DNA of 64,000 nt from Ailanthus altissimus (GCA_946807835.1 OX327712.1:19734001-19798000), one strand, 5' to 3'; counted from the stretch's first letter, positions 46,165 to 58,802 are shown. Made by a program: numbers and translations. The notes: generated by a model not told the origin, from the sequence alone.

Positions 46165-49100
46165 ACTAATTTACTGGAGATGCACGCATGTGCTATGTAT
46201 TCATTACAACAAAAAATTATGCATCTCATACACAAATTTATTATAGCGGAAACAAAAAATCTAATTCCCTAATTCAATCAACACATAATTTAAATTCCAT
46301 CACTATAATAGAAAAATTAAGGATTGAGTATCACCTTAGAGGCCTTTAGAATCGATTCAAAACTTGATCTTGCTTTGAACTGCACTCGGTGGCAATTTTA
46401 GCACTTAACATGTGGGTTTAAGTGTCTAGAATAGTAGCCCTTATTTAGCACAGTGTTTAACACTTAAACACTTGATTAACTCTTAATCGCTTAAACACTT
46501 TAAGACTTTTGTTTACTATAAAGCAATGAATAGTTTTTGTTGTAGTTGAACTATTGAACAACAAAAACTATTTTTCTATTGCTTGATAACATGGCAGGCC
46601 ATGAAGAAGAAATGAAGAAGATGAATGAATGTTTCTATTTGTTTTCAACTTTTGAAAAATAAAATACCTAAAGCTCTCACTCTCTTCCATTTTGACCGAA
46701 CCACTTTTTCACCAAATGAGCAAATTTTCTTACCATATATTAGCTTCAAATTCCCTCACTTCGAAAGACAAGAACGGTCCACCAAGCATGGCCTTCCATG
46801 TTTAGCCATTTGCTAATGTTTTATTATTATTTAATCAAATTAAACAAACAAAAAACATGTGCCCAAATTATCTTGTTTGAAGTGGCCGAATCTTGTCCAT
46901 CAAATAAACCAAGTAATGAAACACTTTTCATCCATTTTTTGCAAGTAAAAAATTTGGCCCAACCATATAAGGCAAGCCTTGCCTTAAATCATTCCAATAA
47001 GTTTATAATTCTTTAATCAAATTAAACAATTAAAACATGTGTCAATTGTTATTAAATCATTTGTTTGACTTTAAAATGCAAAATTGTATCTAATATATTA
47101 CTTATTTATTCAAAAACACTTTTATGAATAAACAAATAGTTTTACTTGACCAACAACTAAGGTTAATTTGGTAATTTTAAAGTCAAACAATGAATAGCCT
47201 ACAATGTGCCACTTGTCATCATTTCATTGTCAACCACCATTATTAATTAATTGATGTACTTAACACTTAAGTCTTGACAAGTGTACATACCAAAGGATAT
47301 TGAAGCAAATGTACTTAACACTTAATTCTGTTGGAATTTATTGGATTGAATTATTTAATCTGGTACGCTGTTCCAGTGCACAACGAGTACACTTCATATT
47401 GCAAGACTCCTTAAGTCCATGTCCGATTTGTCAAATGGAACTTTTCCATGAGTCCATGATCGATGCCCCATGCACATGTTACGGATATCACAAATCAGCG
47501 TGTTACACCATACAAGTTGAGGTCACAGCATATACATATAATCCTTCTGTCAATTATATCCTGGATAAGTAAAGATATAGATCACAAACCTCAAATCTCT
47601 ATTTGCTCATCCGCGAACTTATTTTCAAATTTGTATCTCGATAAATAATATACGCAAACACTTTTGCGATATTATTTAACCTTGTGGGAAACTTTTTTTT
47701 ATGAGTTTTATTGCTTATGGCCACAAGACTTTTTGAGATATAATCTTGGAGCATCTGGATATACAACTTACCCATGTGAGCTGACAAATCTCATATCTAC
47801 GCACGTCAGACTCTATGAGCATCGGACTATACCAAGTGACATATAGCGGTAAGACAATGAAAGGTCTTTGACATCCGTGGAACCAAAGTATGATGGATCA
47901 CTCACAAGCCCACTATGACGCTCAAGTCAAAGGACCACGAATATTAAACCTCGAGAAGACTTGCCATTGACGACTTCATGGGATATTTATTGGAGGTCTT
48001 CGTGAGTTTGTTCAATACCCAGTCCTTACTGAATACTCGTATGCCCATATGAGTTTTCATTAAATTCATGGTCTGCTAAGACCAATCATTTGAACCATCT
48101 AGATATAGATATATACTTATTGAACATTTGCTTCAATATCCATCGGGAAGCGCACTTATCAAGATTCAAGTGTTAAGCATATTAATTAGTTAACAATAGT
48201 TGTTGACCAATTTGATGATGACAAGTGACACATTGTAGGCCATTCATTGTTTGACTTTAAAATTACCAAATTAACTTTGCTTATTGGTCAAGCAAAGCCA
48301 TTTGTTTATTCATAAAAGAGCCATTTGTGTATTCATAAAAGTGTTTTTGAATAAACAAGTAATATATTAGAGATATTATTACATTTTAATGTCAAACAAA
48401 TGATTAAACAATTATAAACATGTGTCAATTGTTATTAAATCATTTGTTTGACCTTAAGATGTAATAATATATCTAATATATTACTTTTTGTTGAATAAAC
48501 ATATTGGAATGGCTTAAGGCAATGCTTGTCTTACATGGTGGGGGCCGAATTTTTGACTTGTGAAAAATGGATGAAAATTGTTTCATTATTTGGCTCATTT
48601 GATGGACAAGGTTTAGCCACTTTAAGCAAGATAATTTAGACATGTTTTTTGTTTGTTTAATTTGATTAAACAATAATAAAACATAAGCAAATGGCTAAAG
48701 CATGGAAGGCCATGCTTGGTGGGCCGTTCTTGTCTTTCGAAGTGGAGGGAATTTGAAGTTAATATATTGTAAGAACATTGGCTCATTTAGTGAAAGAGTG
48801 GTTTGGCCAAAGTGGGAGAGAGTGAGAGCTTTTAATATTTTTTTTTTCAAGAGTTAAAAACAAATAAAAACATTCCTTCATCTTCATCATGGCTGGCCAT
48901 GTTACCAAGCAATAGAAAAATGATTTTTGTTATTCAATAGTTGAACTAGAATAAAAATTATTCATTACTTTATAGTAAACAAAGGCTTAAAGTGTTTAAG
49001 TGAGTGATTAAGAGTTAATCAAGTGTTTAAGTGTTAAACACTGTGCTAGATAAGGACTGCTATTCTAGACACTTAAACCCACATTTGTTAAGTGCTAGAA

Positions 49101-49334
49101 TTGCCGCCAGGTACAGTTCATGGCAGGATCAAGTTTTGAACTGATTCCAAAAGCCTTTAAGGTGATCACTCAATCCTTAATTTTTCATTATAGTAATGAG
49201 ATTTAAATTATGTGTTGATTGAACTAGGGAATTAATATAAAATTAATTAGCGATTTAATAGAATATCTCTTGCATAAGTATTAAAGTAAAATATTCATTC
49301 AAAATGGAATAGCACGTAAGCACAAATTTCAACA
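46165..49334. mobile_element. Family A copy 2, with about 1-kb inverted arms around a conserved core
   Basis: The left arm (about 46250-47270) is the inverted complement of the right arm (about 48180-49270). Paired words include AACACATAATTTAAATTCCATCAC against GTAATGAGATTTAAATTATGTGTT-like sequence, and GTGTTTAACACTTAAACACTTGAT against ATCAAGTGTTTAAGTGTTAAACAC. The core (47290-48130) is in the same orientation as copy 1 (6600-7450). The right end GCACGTAAGCACAAATTTC then AACA at 49334 equals the right end of copy 1. No protein-coding sequence was recognised. Either a foldback-like element or two LTR copies fused head to head. Confidence 0.7.
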
Positions 49335-50281
49335 CCGTTACCTTGCTGCTGTAATCAGGTCTCAAGGCCATGGCGCAGCTGTGACTATTCATGGCGTTGT
49401 GGCCTGGCATGTGTGGGATGCGGCACCCAAGTTCTTATCAGCATGGTGTCGCAGCTTGGATTAGTTTGTGAAAGGATGACTTCTGCCAATGAGAGGATAG
49501 CTTCGACCCTTTCATTTGACAGTGAGTCCATTTACATTTTGGCTATCAGGGTTTGGATTTGATCACAACTACTTGTTGGGGGCCATGGGCCTATAAGGGA
49601 GAAACCTAGAATCTAGGAGTTCAACTTAAAAGACTAGCCTATTAGGTGGAGTGACCATCTTCTTTATAAACCAAACATCTACCATTTTTCGAGCCAATTT
49701 GGGAGAACCAACTCACTGAACAACGTTTTGTATGAAAGCACTCGTTGGTGCCTGCAGGCTTGTGGTTGTGATTATATGCAATTTCAGTAATGAGCCTGGC
49801 TTTGGGTGGCGATAAGGTGAATATCCTCACCCCAAAGCTAAAATTTGATTCTAGAGAATTCCCTTTTATATCTTTGTAACTAAGAATTTCTTGTTTTGGG
49901 CATGAACTTACTTTCATGCCTATATACTGGCGTGGGGTGTGCATTTTGCTTCATATACTTAAGTTTTAAGTTTGCATATATCTTGAGCTGTTCTATTGCT
50001 TCTAATGTGGTGCATTTTTTCTGGTTATTATTTCATAATTATTGTATTTGGTTTGTTTATAGGTGATTGTAATAATTTAACATCTTAAGATAATTACGGA
50101 GTCAAATTTAATGGGAAAATGCAATGCTTAAGCAAGCTCATGGCTGCTATGTGATTTATTGCAGTCTGCAAAACAGCTTTGGACATTCTGATGTGTTATC
50201 ATATTGATTTATTTATCCTTCTACTTCTCTAGAGATAGAAGAATTCAATATGATTAATAAAGCCTAATGTTAATTTTATAG
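49335..50281. other. Retroelement fragment and distal end of the proposed leader intron
   Basis: 49335-49560 is GC-richer and resembles retroelement leader sequence. The rest is AT-rich and unremarkable up to the acceptor TTTTATAG at 50281. Confidence 0.4.
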
Positions 50282-50302
50282 GATATATAGAGTTGACTGA
50301 CC

Positions 50303-50608
50303 ATGAGCACAACCAGTACAAGAGCTTCCTCCTCAGTGACCAACACCATAACATTGGAAGAACCAGGGAGCAGCAACCAATCTCAATCTCTGGTCTTGCG
50401 GCTGAATCCAAGGAAGAAGAAGGTGACGTGGAAAGAAGGAACTGTAGACAACGAATTCATGGGAAAGAAGAGTTCCAAGAAGTGCTGCATCTTCCACAAG
50501 CAGAAGTCCTTTGATGAAGATACCAGCGATGAAGATGAGCCTGACCATCATCATCATCATCATGACCACAATTCCAAGGATGCTTGTGGACCATCAAACA
50601 GCAATTGA
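50303..50608 (+). CDS. INH3: Protein phosphatase 1 inhibitor-3-type regulator, 101 aa
   Basis: The inhibitor-3 family (animal PPP1R11, yeast YPI1, plant INH3) binds and regulates the catalytic subunit of type 1 protein phosphatase (TOPP in plants), mainly in the nucleus. The diagnostic core is present: [20 protein letters not shown] at residues 30-49, then [24 protein letters not shown] at 40-43 is the RVxF-type docking motif, and the CC-F-H segment is the second conserved inhibitor element. The tail is acidic ([11 protein letters not shown]) and then His-rich (six His). Length fits plant members. The ATG is the first in this exon and follows an acceptor 21 bp upstream. The frame is intact in spite of the transposon nest upstream. 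Confidence 0.9.
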   Translation: MSTTSTRASSSVTNTITLEEPGSSNQSQSLVLRLNPRKKKVTWKEGTVDNEFMGKKSSKKCCIFHKQKSFDEDTSDEDEPDHHHHHHDHNSKDACGPSNSN

Positions 50609-52779
50609 TTGATTGATTCTTCCTTATTCACTGTAAGTGTACAATAACCGTTGGATCTTGTTCTTGTGTAAATTTGGACGAGACTGATATTCTAATGCTG
50701 GTCAGATCAACTTTTTCATTCTTATATCTTTTCATATATACATTAAATTGAAGTGGGCTTAGGTCTATGTTTTGCATCTGAGAAGTTAAGAGGATGGAGT
50801 TTTGTGATAAAGCATTTGTTGCTGAGATTTTTTCCAATTAAAATTATGTGAAGAATGCAACCATTTTCTAGCTGCTTGGAAAATACAAGCAACTTGATGT
50901 TGGAGTTTAGAAACATTAGGTGGATGGAATGGAGAAGATTTCACCCCATCTACTGGTTCCAAGCAAGAAAAGCAATTGTAGTTGCAAAATTGGTTATATC
51001 TAAAGTAAAGGACGAGATGGGATTGAATTGGACTAGACTATTAATTTCGATGGTGCAGTTAAAGAATTGTGGCATACCATTTCTCTGTATTATACCATTT
51101 CCCTGTATTATGGTATTGTATTCTTGCATGCCAAGTATGATTAAGATAGAACTCTAGTCATAAGTACTATTGTGTTATTTTTTCTCTGCAACAATGTAGT
51201 CCAATAGTATAATCAACTGCTGTATTCTTCTTTCTTTGTTTTCTCTCTTGCATACTGATATATGGTAAAAAATTTTGAGCCAGCCAAACAAAGATTGCCC
51301 CCTTGATTGTTGAAGAAGCTGAAGCCTGTGCCTGTCTGTAATCTGAAAGCAACAGTTTTGTTGTACATTCTGTGCTCCCAAAATTCCTTCACATGTGCAT
51401 TTATAAGCCCGGGGAGACTCCTACGTGCCCGACAAATTCGCGTGTGGTCACTTTTCTCTCCCTCTCTGTCAATGGCTAAATTAACCGCAAATCTTTGCAC
51501 GTTCTGTTAATTCTTTCACCGACAATTAATCCGCAAACTGAGGCAGTCTCCTCCCCCCCCCCCCACCCCCCCCCCCCCCCCCCCCCCCCCCCCCTTTTTT
51601 TATTTAAAAAAAGGTAAAAAATAAAATCAATATTGTACTGAACAAGTAAAATATGATAACGCCTTTTTGAATTGATCACCTGAATTCAATAAAGTAAACA
51701 AACTTTGTATATCCGTGAGTTAAAAACAAAAATTGATGAAAATACAAACTGCATCGTATTTTCGTGATACAAAATGCATGTTTATAATATGAAAAATTGT
51801 ATTATATATGAAAATAAATTTGAATCGTTAGATTAAATTAGAAAATTAAAAACGATGATGTCTAATTATTAATTTAATAAATACAAATAGTTTTATTATT
51901 AATATCGTTAAAACTTTTACAATATTAATGGATACAAATAGTTCAACTACTGTATTGTTAAAACCTTTCTAATATTATCAAATAATCTTATGAGTAAAAT
52001 ATTAAAATTTGAGACCTCAACTTTTTAAAGAGCTGCATTTTATGATCACACTATTAATATATATATATATATTATATCAAATTAATTAAGACCATTGGTT
52101 GATGATAGCCTTGCATATTTTATTATTTATAAAAAATTTAACTTTTTTAAAAAAAAGGTAATAATTAATTTAATTTATTAAAATGGGTTGAAATCAATTA
52201 GTTTATAAGAAAATCAAAATTTGAACCGTTCCAAAATCATAAAAATTGTGGACTATTGGAACTTTTTTTTTGGGTAATATATGTAAAATGGAATGGATGA
52301 TGTATTATTAACTGTCAGCAACTAAGCATAGGCGGTGATGAGCTGGAGCACTATGATATAATAACCTTTTTGCGGCTTCCAGGTGGCATACAGCTGTATG
52401 ATACCTATATCATACGCCATCGTTTCGGGGATTCAAAACCTCACAACAAAAAATACCCTCGAGTGACCGTTTTATCAACCCTAACGGTCATTTTGCTTAA
52501 CTAAAAACAAACAACAGGACAAATAGTCAATGAGTTGACTCAAGGCCTAAACCGTCATTTCATTTCCAGCAAAGCATCTGGTCCTTTGTAATATTAAAAG
52601 AAAGGTGAGGGCTTCTTGGTAGTTTAGTTAAAAACTAAAGAAAGCCACATAAACAGAACAAGAAGAAGAACAAATGAAAGTAAGAAACAAGAACAAGGAA
52701 TCTGACTCGCTGAGTTGGTATTAGCTTTTAGCTTTTGCTTAGCTTCGCTGCATTATTTGGAACTGTAAAGAACTGATTC
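50609..52779. other. Intergenic between INH3 and NDL
   Basis: It starts with the INH3 3'UTR. The remainder is AT-rich except for the poly-C tract. Likely NDL promoter and leader are at about 52560-52779. Confidence 0.45.
51553..51594. repeat. Poly-C tract, 12 C + A + 29 C
   Basis: A 42-base almost pure C run, followed directly by seven T. Such homopolymers are rare in AT-rich plant DNA. Confidence 0.95.
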
Positions 52780-55700
52780 ATGGGCGAGTCGAGTGACTCA
52801 GTTTCCATTGATATTGACGTGGTTCCTTTAGGAGGAAAGGTGACAAACTAACCCATCAAGAAAATGCAATTGTTTTATTTTATTTTATTTTTTAAAATTT
52901 GTTTCAGTATTTATTATTAGATTTAAAGTTTATATTTATGTTTTTTTTTTTTTTTGCGCTTCAATGTTATGTGTGTGACTGCAGGAATGTGTGGTGAAGA
53001 CAAGCAGAGGTTCAGTGAGCGTGTTTGTGTGTGGTGATCAAGAGAAGCCTGCTTTAATAACATACCCAGATGTTGCTCTCAACTGTATGTTTTCTTTTTT
53101 TTCCTGTTTTCTATTTTTATTTTTTTGTTTTCATTCAATGATTCTATTTTAATGCCGTTTAAGTTTTTATAAAGGGTCTTTTTCTTTTTTCTGGGTTGTA
53201 ATTTGTTTGAAATCTGATGATTATTTTGATTGCATTGTTTTGTGTTAGAAAAAAGTAAAATGGTTAATTTTCTTTTATTTTTCATGAAACTCTTTGGTTA
53301 CATGAGCTTTTAATGCTTTGATGGGTTTTTGCATTCCAGCTTAAAATTGTGAAATGAATATAATTTTTGTTCTCTCTTTTGGCTTTGTGTGGTTGTACAG
53401 ACTCGTTTTGCTTCCAAGGCCTCTTTTTTTGTCCAGATGCTGCTTCTTTGTTGCTTCATAACTTCTGCATTTACCACATTGATGCCCCAGGGCATGAGGT
53501 CAGTATTAGAATTGGACTCCTCTTTAGATAAGTGTGGGCTAGCTGTTTAGGTTAGTGTTTAGTTTGAGGGGTATTAATAAAGTCTTTCTTCACCATTTGT
53601 TTAAGAGTTCCTGCAGTTGGAAGCTGATGAGATTTCTTCAGATATTCCACTGCTTACTGTGGATGAGCTAGCAGAGCAAGTTGCTGAGGTGCTTGACTTT
53701 TTTGGGTATGTAAATGCTTGGCCTTTTCACTTACTATTTTATTTTTGGCCATGGGAAGGAAACTGAAATAGGAAGTTTAAATTTTCATTCTATCACCAAT
53801 TTCCTGACATGGGAAAATTTAAAGACGACGTTTGTTTTGTATGAAAGCTGTATCTTTTGCTCGTTTCCCATTCTATTTTAATGCTTGATTTTGTTGCCAC
53901 TTGACTGCTAATTGCCTTCTAACTCCCAACTCCAAAATCAATCTTGTGCGTTCTGTTTAAGATTTTCTTTGATACTAGTTTTCCTAATAATTGTATGCTA
54001 TGTTTTCACCCTTGGCTTCCACTGCTTTAAGATTCTGACATATTGCTTGTGATTGGCCCATGTGTCTAAATTAGGCTGGAAAAAGTACTGTGCTTGGGAG
54101 TGACAGCTGGTGCTTACATCCTTACACTTTTTGCAGTAAGTTCCTGAAAGTTAAGGGGCCATTTTTGTCGTTCTGAACCTCAGCTTCCATGATGGATTCA
54201 TTAATTTTACCACTTGGCAGATGAAATATAAAGAGCGGGTGCTTGGGCTAATTCTCGTTTCTCCTATTTGCAAAGCACCTTCTTGGACAGAATGGCTTTA
54301 CAACAAGGTACTGATGGGCATCATTTGCTTCAACAGCATTTTTAAGCGGGAAATTTAATGTGGGGCATTAATCACATCCAATTGATATAAATTTAAATAT
54401 GTTGTCAGTGTAAAAATGGATTTAAAGATGGTAAGATTAAGAAATCAAAATTGAGATGTGCTCATGATGAGGAATCAGTATGTTCATGTGTTGAAGAAAA
54501 GTGTATCATTCACAATAGGTTGTGCCTAGATCAGGAACCCTTAATGTTCAGGAAAATGAAAATTAGCATGATGGCAATTTGAGGAATTTTAAAATTTGTC
54601 AGAACTATTCTTTCAGGTGTTAATGAACTTGTTATACTTCTATGGTATGTGTGGAGTGTTGAAGGAGTGCCTTCTTCAGCGTTACTTCAGTAAGGTACTC
54701 CAGTTTGCCTTATTTCTGGGTTGTATCTGGTCTTGGCATATGTAATAATATTAAGTTCTTCTGATAGGAATTTAGGTGTGGTGAATATGGTGCAGAACCG
54801 GACATCATTCAAGCTTGCAGAAGGGTAAGAAAATCTTTGTTACAGTCAATGTAATACTTCGATCTCCTGGCCTTTAAATGTAGGGAAGGCTTTCCCTCTG
54901 TTTATTTTTGTTGTATGTTCATATGAGACATGACGACAAATTGAACTGCTTCTCATTATGCACAATTCAGGTGCTGGATCAAGGGCAAAGTTTGAATGTC
55001 ATGCGGTTTCTTCAAGCAATTAATGAGTGAGTCTTACACCTTTCCGTGTCTGGTTTCTAAAGCTGTGTTGCTTCACTTCATGAAGGGCTCAAACCTATCA
55101 TATTCCATGTTATTCAAGTCCTCTTTCTTTCTTAACCGTTTAACGATGATGTGCATCTGCCATTTTTGAAACAAGTAGCATATTCACATCATAAGAAATA
55201 TCTAATCCGGTGCTGTTTAGGATTGTTGTAGGCTGGAGATATGGTTTTGCCTCTCCAGATCTTTTGTACAACTGTTTCAAGGGATTTTTATAAGAGTGTA
55301 TAACGGTGCATATGTTGCGACAATGCTGCTATAAATTGATTGCTGAGTTTTTATTGACAGGAGGCATGACCTTACAGAGGGCTTGAAGAATTTGCAGTGT
55401 AAAACGCTTATTTTTGTGGGTGAAAGTAGTCCATTCCGTAATGAATCTCTATATATGAACACCATAATGGGTAGTAAAAACTGCACTCTTGTTGAGGTAG
55501 AATGCTTTTCACATTTTTGAACTTCTCCTTTATTTTCTTGTATCATAGAAGTAACTTTAGTGGTGTGCTCAATCCTATAATGTCAATTTTCCAATGAATT
55601 ATATTAATGGCTTGAGTTTCAATAATTCACCGATTTTGATGCATGAAAGGATAACTCCATATGAATGGAACTTCTCACTCCACAAGAGTGTGCTGGATTT

Positions 55701-56009
55701 CAACTAAAGATACAATGTAAAGAAAAGTCTAGATGCTTGTCCTAAGAAGCTTGTTTGTGTCTTCGACAGGTTCAAGCATGTGGTTCGTTGGTAACAGAAG
55801 AGTACCCATTAGCCATGCTAATTCCAATAGAGTTCTTCCTAATGGGGTTTGGCTATTATAGACAACAACACTTTGCTTCTTCATCAAGCAACGGCTCAAG
55901 CCATGCCAGCCCCTCGAGCCACTTGTGCATAGCACCAGAACTTCTCTCTCCTGAAAGTCTTGGGATCAAGCTAAAACCCATCAAAACTCGTGCAGATATC
56001 AAACTTTGA
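52780..56009 (+). CDS. NDL: NDL (N-myc downregulated-like) protein, 353 aa, 11 exons
   Basis: NDL proteins are plant NDRG homologues with an alpha/beta-hydrolase fold but no catalytic triad. In Arabidopsis they bind the G-protein beta subunit AGB1 and modulate auxin transport. Exons are 52780-52839, 52985-53084, 53401-53498, 53617-53705, 54075-54135, 54221-54307, 54617-54694, 54768-54824, 54971-55026, 55361-55496 and 55770-56009. All are GT-AG and the 1062 nt are in phase. Family blocks seen: [71 protein letters not shown] (G-x-T/S-x-G turn with Thr, so no hydrolase Ser), [32 protein letters not shown] and [20 protein letters not shown]. The Ser-rich tail ([15 protein letters not shown]) is typical. 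Length is near the family norm. Confidence 0.94.
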
Positions 56010-56871
56010 TGCGGAGGAAAGGATCCAGCTCACAGAATCAGTTCGTTCCTTAACTCGATTTCCTCCAATGTGAGCTTGATTTCAGCTTGGCAAATCCAAG
56101 TACTATAATCATAGTGATGACAATTGTATAATGTTCAAATGGTAGCATATTTTTTTCATTGTTTTGGTGGGTTGCTTATGCTTGAGTTGGTGGATTTATT
56201 CTTTTTAAGAGAGCTATCTGAAATGCTATTTTTGAGTGTAGATAAATCTAGTAGTATGTAATATAGTTGGAAGTAGGTCTATTCTTTGGAGAGGGAGATG
56301 ATTCTTTTTCTGTATGCAATTTACAAATTGTAAACGTTACCACTTTGTAACTTTGATTTTTTTGTAGTAATTCATTAAGTGATCAGGAAATTGACACATT
56401 TATATACTTCATATGCTGAATTTTTATTTATTTAAATAAATAGGTTGCTATTTCTATTTCTGTTTTATTTTTAACATAATTGTCGTCTGTTTGTCACTTA
56501 GAATTCAATATCTCTCTTTTGTTATAAACAACAAGAGATGAACAAGAACACAGTCAATAAAACCATTTGTTTAACAAGAATCGGAAATCAATTACATCGA
56601 AGTCAATTTTATCCATTCCCTAAAAAAATCATAGTATTAAAACATGGGTATTTATAGCATCTATTTGAAGAATTATTAATTTTTTTTTACTTCGAAATAT
56701 AGAAGAATGAATTGCTTACAAACCGAACACTAACTGAAAAGCACTTATAACAATATAGAAACATAAATCTTAAAAAGAAAAAACACAAATTAAGACATTA
56801 AAAGAAAAAACCAAATTCCATGCATGGCGTCGTGGAAGAGCTTGAATATTTATTTTCATTATTAACCTTCG
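56010..56871. other. Intergenic, NDL 3' flank
   Basis: NDL 3'UTR then AT-rich sequence. No gene was seen. Confidence 0.5.
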
Positions 56872-57457
56872 TCAGCCGGGAGGAGCTTTCGGCCACGGCT
56901 CCCAATTAGGCTTGCAATATTTCTTCAACCTCTGATCTCTCCTTTCGTCTTCTTTATAGTCTCGTTTTTTCCTTTTATTTGAATGATATCCAACTCTTTC
57001 GACACCATTATGAGCGGTTTCACTAAAACCTACTTGCTTCCCCATCCGTTTTGAAGCTTCTGTTGAGCGGTAGTGCTTCAATGGGGGCTTACGCTCTGCA
57101 TCATGCCATTTTGAAGCTTCTGTTGAAGGGTGTTTCAATGGCATTGACTTATGCTTTTGAGCAGGCTTTCTCAAGGCTTCATCATCAGTTGAGTCGTACT
57201 TCACTGGCGGCGACACACGAACCTCAGGCTCAGTGAACAAGAAAGAGGAGTCTCTCGAGTACTTGAGACTTTCTATTTTATGCCTTTGGGATTCAGGGCT
57301 AAGCTTCTCTTTCTTGACTATTCTATTTTGGATGCTCTCCACTTTCTTCCACCTACGTTCGCTTCTCCGTTTAGTTGGAATATTAGAAGCTCTGAAGGTG
57401 GCTCTCTCTATATCTAGCTTGTCTTCCTTTTGAATGGTGGGATCTTGTTCTTCACCA
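56872..57457 (-). pseudogene. Unrecognised basic protein, copy 1 of tandem pair, 5' frameshift
   Basis: The frame is open from beyond 57490 down to the stop at 56872. It encodes KEDKLDIERATFRASNIPTK, KIESLKYSRDSSFLF, then Pro/Lys-rich repeats (MPLKHPSTEASK, PPLKHYRSTEASK) and a very basic end (SNKRKKRDYKEDERRDQRLK). It is paralogous to 58292-58798. The ATG that corresponds to that paralogue's start lies at 57455-57457, but between it and KEDKLD this copy has lost 7 nt, so the ATG reads only 14 codons to TAG and the long frame has no early Met. It is either a pseudogene or uses an unseen start. Function is unknown. The charge pattern suggests a nuclear or nucleic-acid-binding protein (inference). 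Confidence 0.6.
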
Positions 57458-57499
57458 TTAATTATTAGGGTTTCTGTGTTGGTCTCCGAGGAGAAGAAG

Positions 57500-58291
57500 A
57501 ACGGGATGATCAGCGATAAAAGGTTTGTATTGGTATGGCTTTTGCTTTTCTTGCTTCTAAATTTTCGCTTATTTGCTGAGTTATTTATACGATATAATGT
57601 AATAGTTTTTCCTTGTGTTAACTGGTTTTCTCGTATATTATTTTTCCCAAAGTAATTCGGTCTCTTAAAATCTTTTTCCGAGAAGTAAATAGTTTCCTTT
57701 TCCTAATCGAGAATGGAAAAACAACTAATTTTCTATCATCATTCCAATTAATATCAAGATTATTTAATTTAGATATAGATTTTTATGTGATAATTTTTTA
57801 TTTTAATTTTAGGAATTATGCACAAAATTTATAAAATTTTGATCCTAATGTATAATTTTAAATGTATTTTTTTAACTAAAAAAAAACAACAAAGAAACCC
57901 TAGCAATTTATGTACAAGTTCTTCTTACTCTTTGACCGTGTCTTGTTTCTAAAAAAACAACAAGAAACCCTAGCATATTAACAAGTTATTTAATTCCTCT
58001 TCCTTTGTTCATAACAATTCAAGAACAATGTGTATTTGTATGTGCCATTTTTGAAATAAGATACGTATTCATCACATCAATCGAAATGGCTAATATGGGC
58101 TGCTTTGTATGCCACTGTAAAACAAACAGTTTATATTCTGACATAACAAAAAAATTACAAAACCTAAATTCTCAACCAAAATCGAATCATGTTCGTGTTA
58201 TAGAAACAAAAACAAATACAGTGTTCACGTACAACTTTCTTTAACATTATTTCTGATATATCTTGACATTCTCTTCTAAAGCTTCTGTTGA
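57500..58291. other. Spacer between tandem paralogues
   Basis: AT-rich. AAAACAACA(A)AGAAACCCTAGCA occurs twice, at about 57886-57908 and 57953-57975. ACCCTA is a telo-box-like promoter element in plants. No coding sequence was recognised. Confidence 0.45.
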
Positions 58292-58798
58292 TCAGTGGTA
58301 GTGATTCAATGGCGGGCGGTACAACCGCATTGGTGAAGCTTCTGTCGATCGAGTGTATTTGAATGGCAGTGTTGAGTGGTAGTTCTTCAATGGCCTTGAT
58401 GAGTTATTCTTTGCTGGGGCAGGAGGCTGTTTTGATGAATTAGATTGTGTTGAGTGGTAGTGCTTCAAGGGCCTTGATGGTTTACGCTCTGTGGCAGCAG
58501 ATGGCTTTTTCAAAGCTTCAGTTGAGTACTTCAACGGCGGCGACTTACGCTCGACAGGCTCCTCGACGGAGAACAAGAAAGAGTAGTCTCTCGAGTACTT
58601 GATGCTTTCTATTTTCCGCCATCGTTGATCAGGTGTAAGCTTCGTCCTCTTGACTATTCTTTTTTTTATGCTGCTCTTCACTTCCTTACTTTCGCTTCTG
58701 GGTTCAGTGGGAATGTTACCATCTCCAAAGGTGGCTCTCTCTATCTCTAGCTTGTCTTCCTTGTGAAGGCGGGGCATGATGATCCTGATCTTCACCAT
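58292..58798 (-). CDS. Unrecognised basic protein with PLKxYHST repeats, 168 aa
   Basis: I do not recognise the family. The start ATG at 58798-58796 (MVKIRIIMPRLHKEDKLEIE) is the first in-frame Met. Residues about 20-85 are charged and conserved with the neighbouring copy (KLTPDQRWRKIESIKYSRDY, SFLF). The C-terminal half is a low-complexity array of SRPLKHYHST, SRPLKNYHST and PPLNHYH-type units separated by Ser/Asn/Pro-rich linkers. The predicted protein is strongly basic, without signal peptide or membrane segment. It lies 0.8 kb upstream (minus strand) of its frameshifted paralogue, so the pair arose by tandem duplication. The leader contains a three-fold tandem repeat. Confidence 0.6.
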   Translation of the reverse strand: MVKIRIIMPRLHKEDKLEIERATFGDGNIPTEPRSESKEVKSSIKKRIVKRTKLTPDQRWRKIESIKYSRDYSFLFSVEEPVERKSPPLKYSTEALKKPSAATERKPSRPLKHYHSTQSNSSKQPPAPAKNNSSRPLKNYHSTLPFKYTRSTEASPMRLYRPPLNHYH

Positions 58799-58802
58799 GA
58801 CT

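Noticed and set aside
51476..51679. Minus-strand frame with a poly-Gly run
   Set aside because: It is the translation of the poly-C tract.
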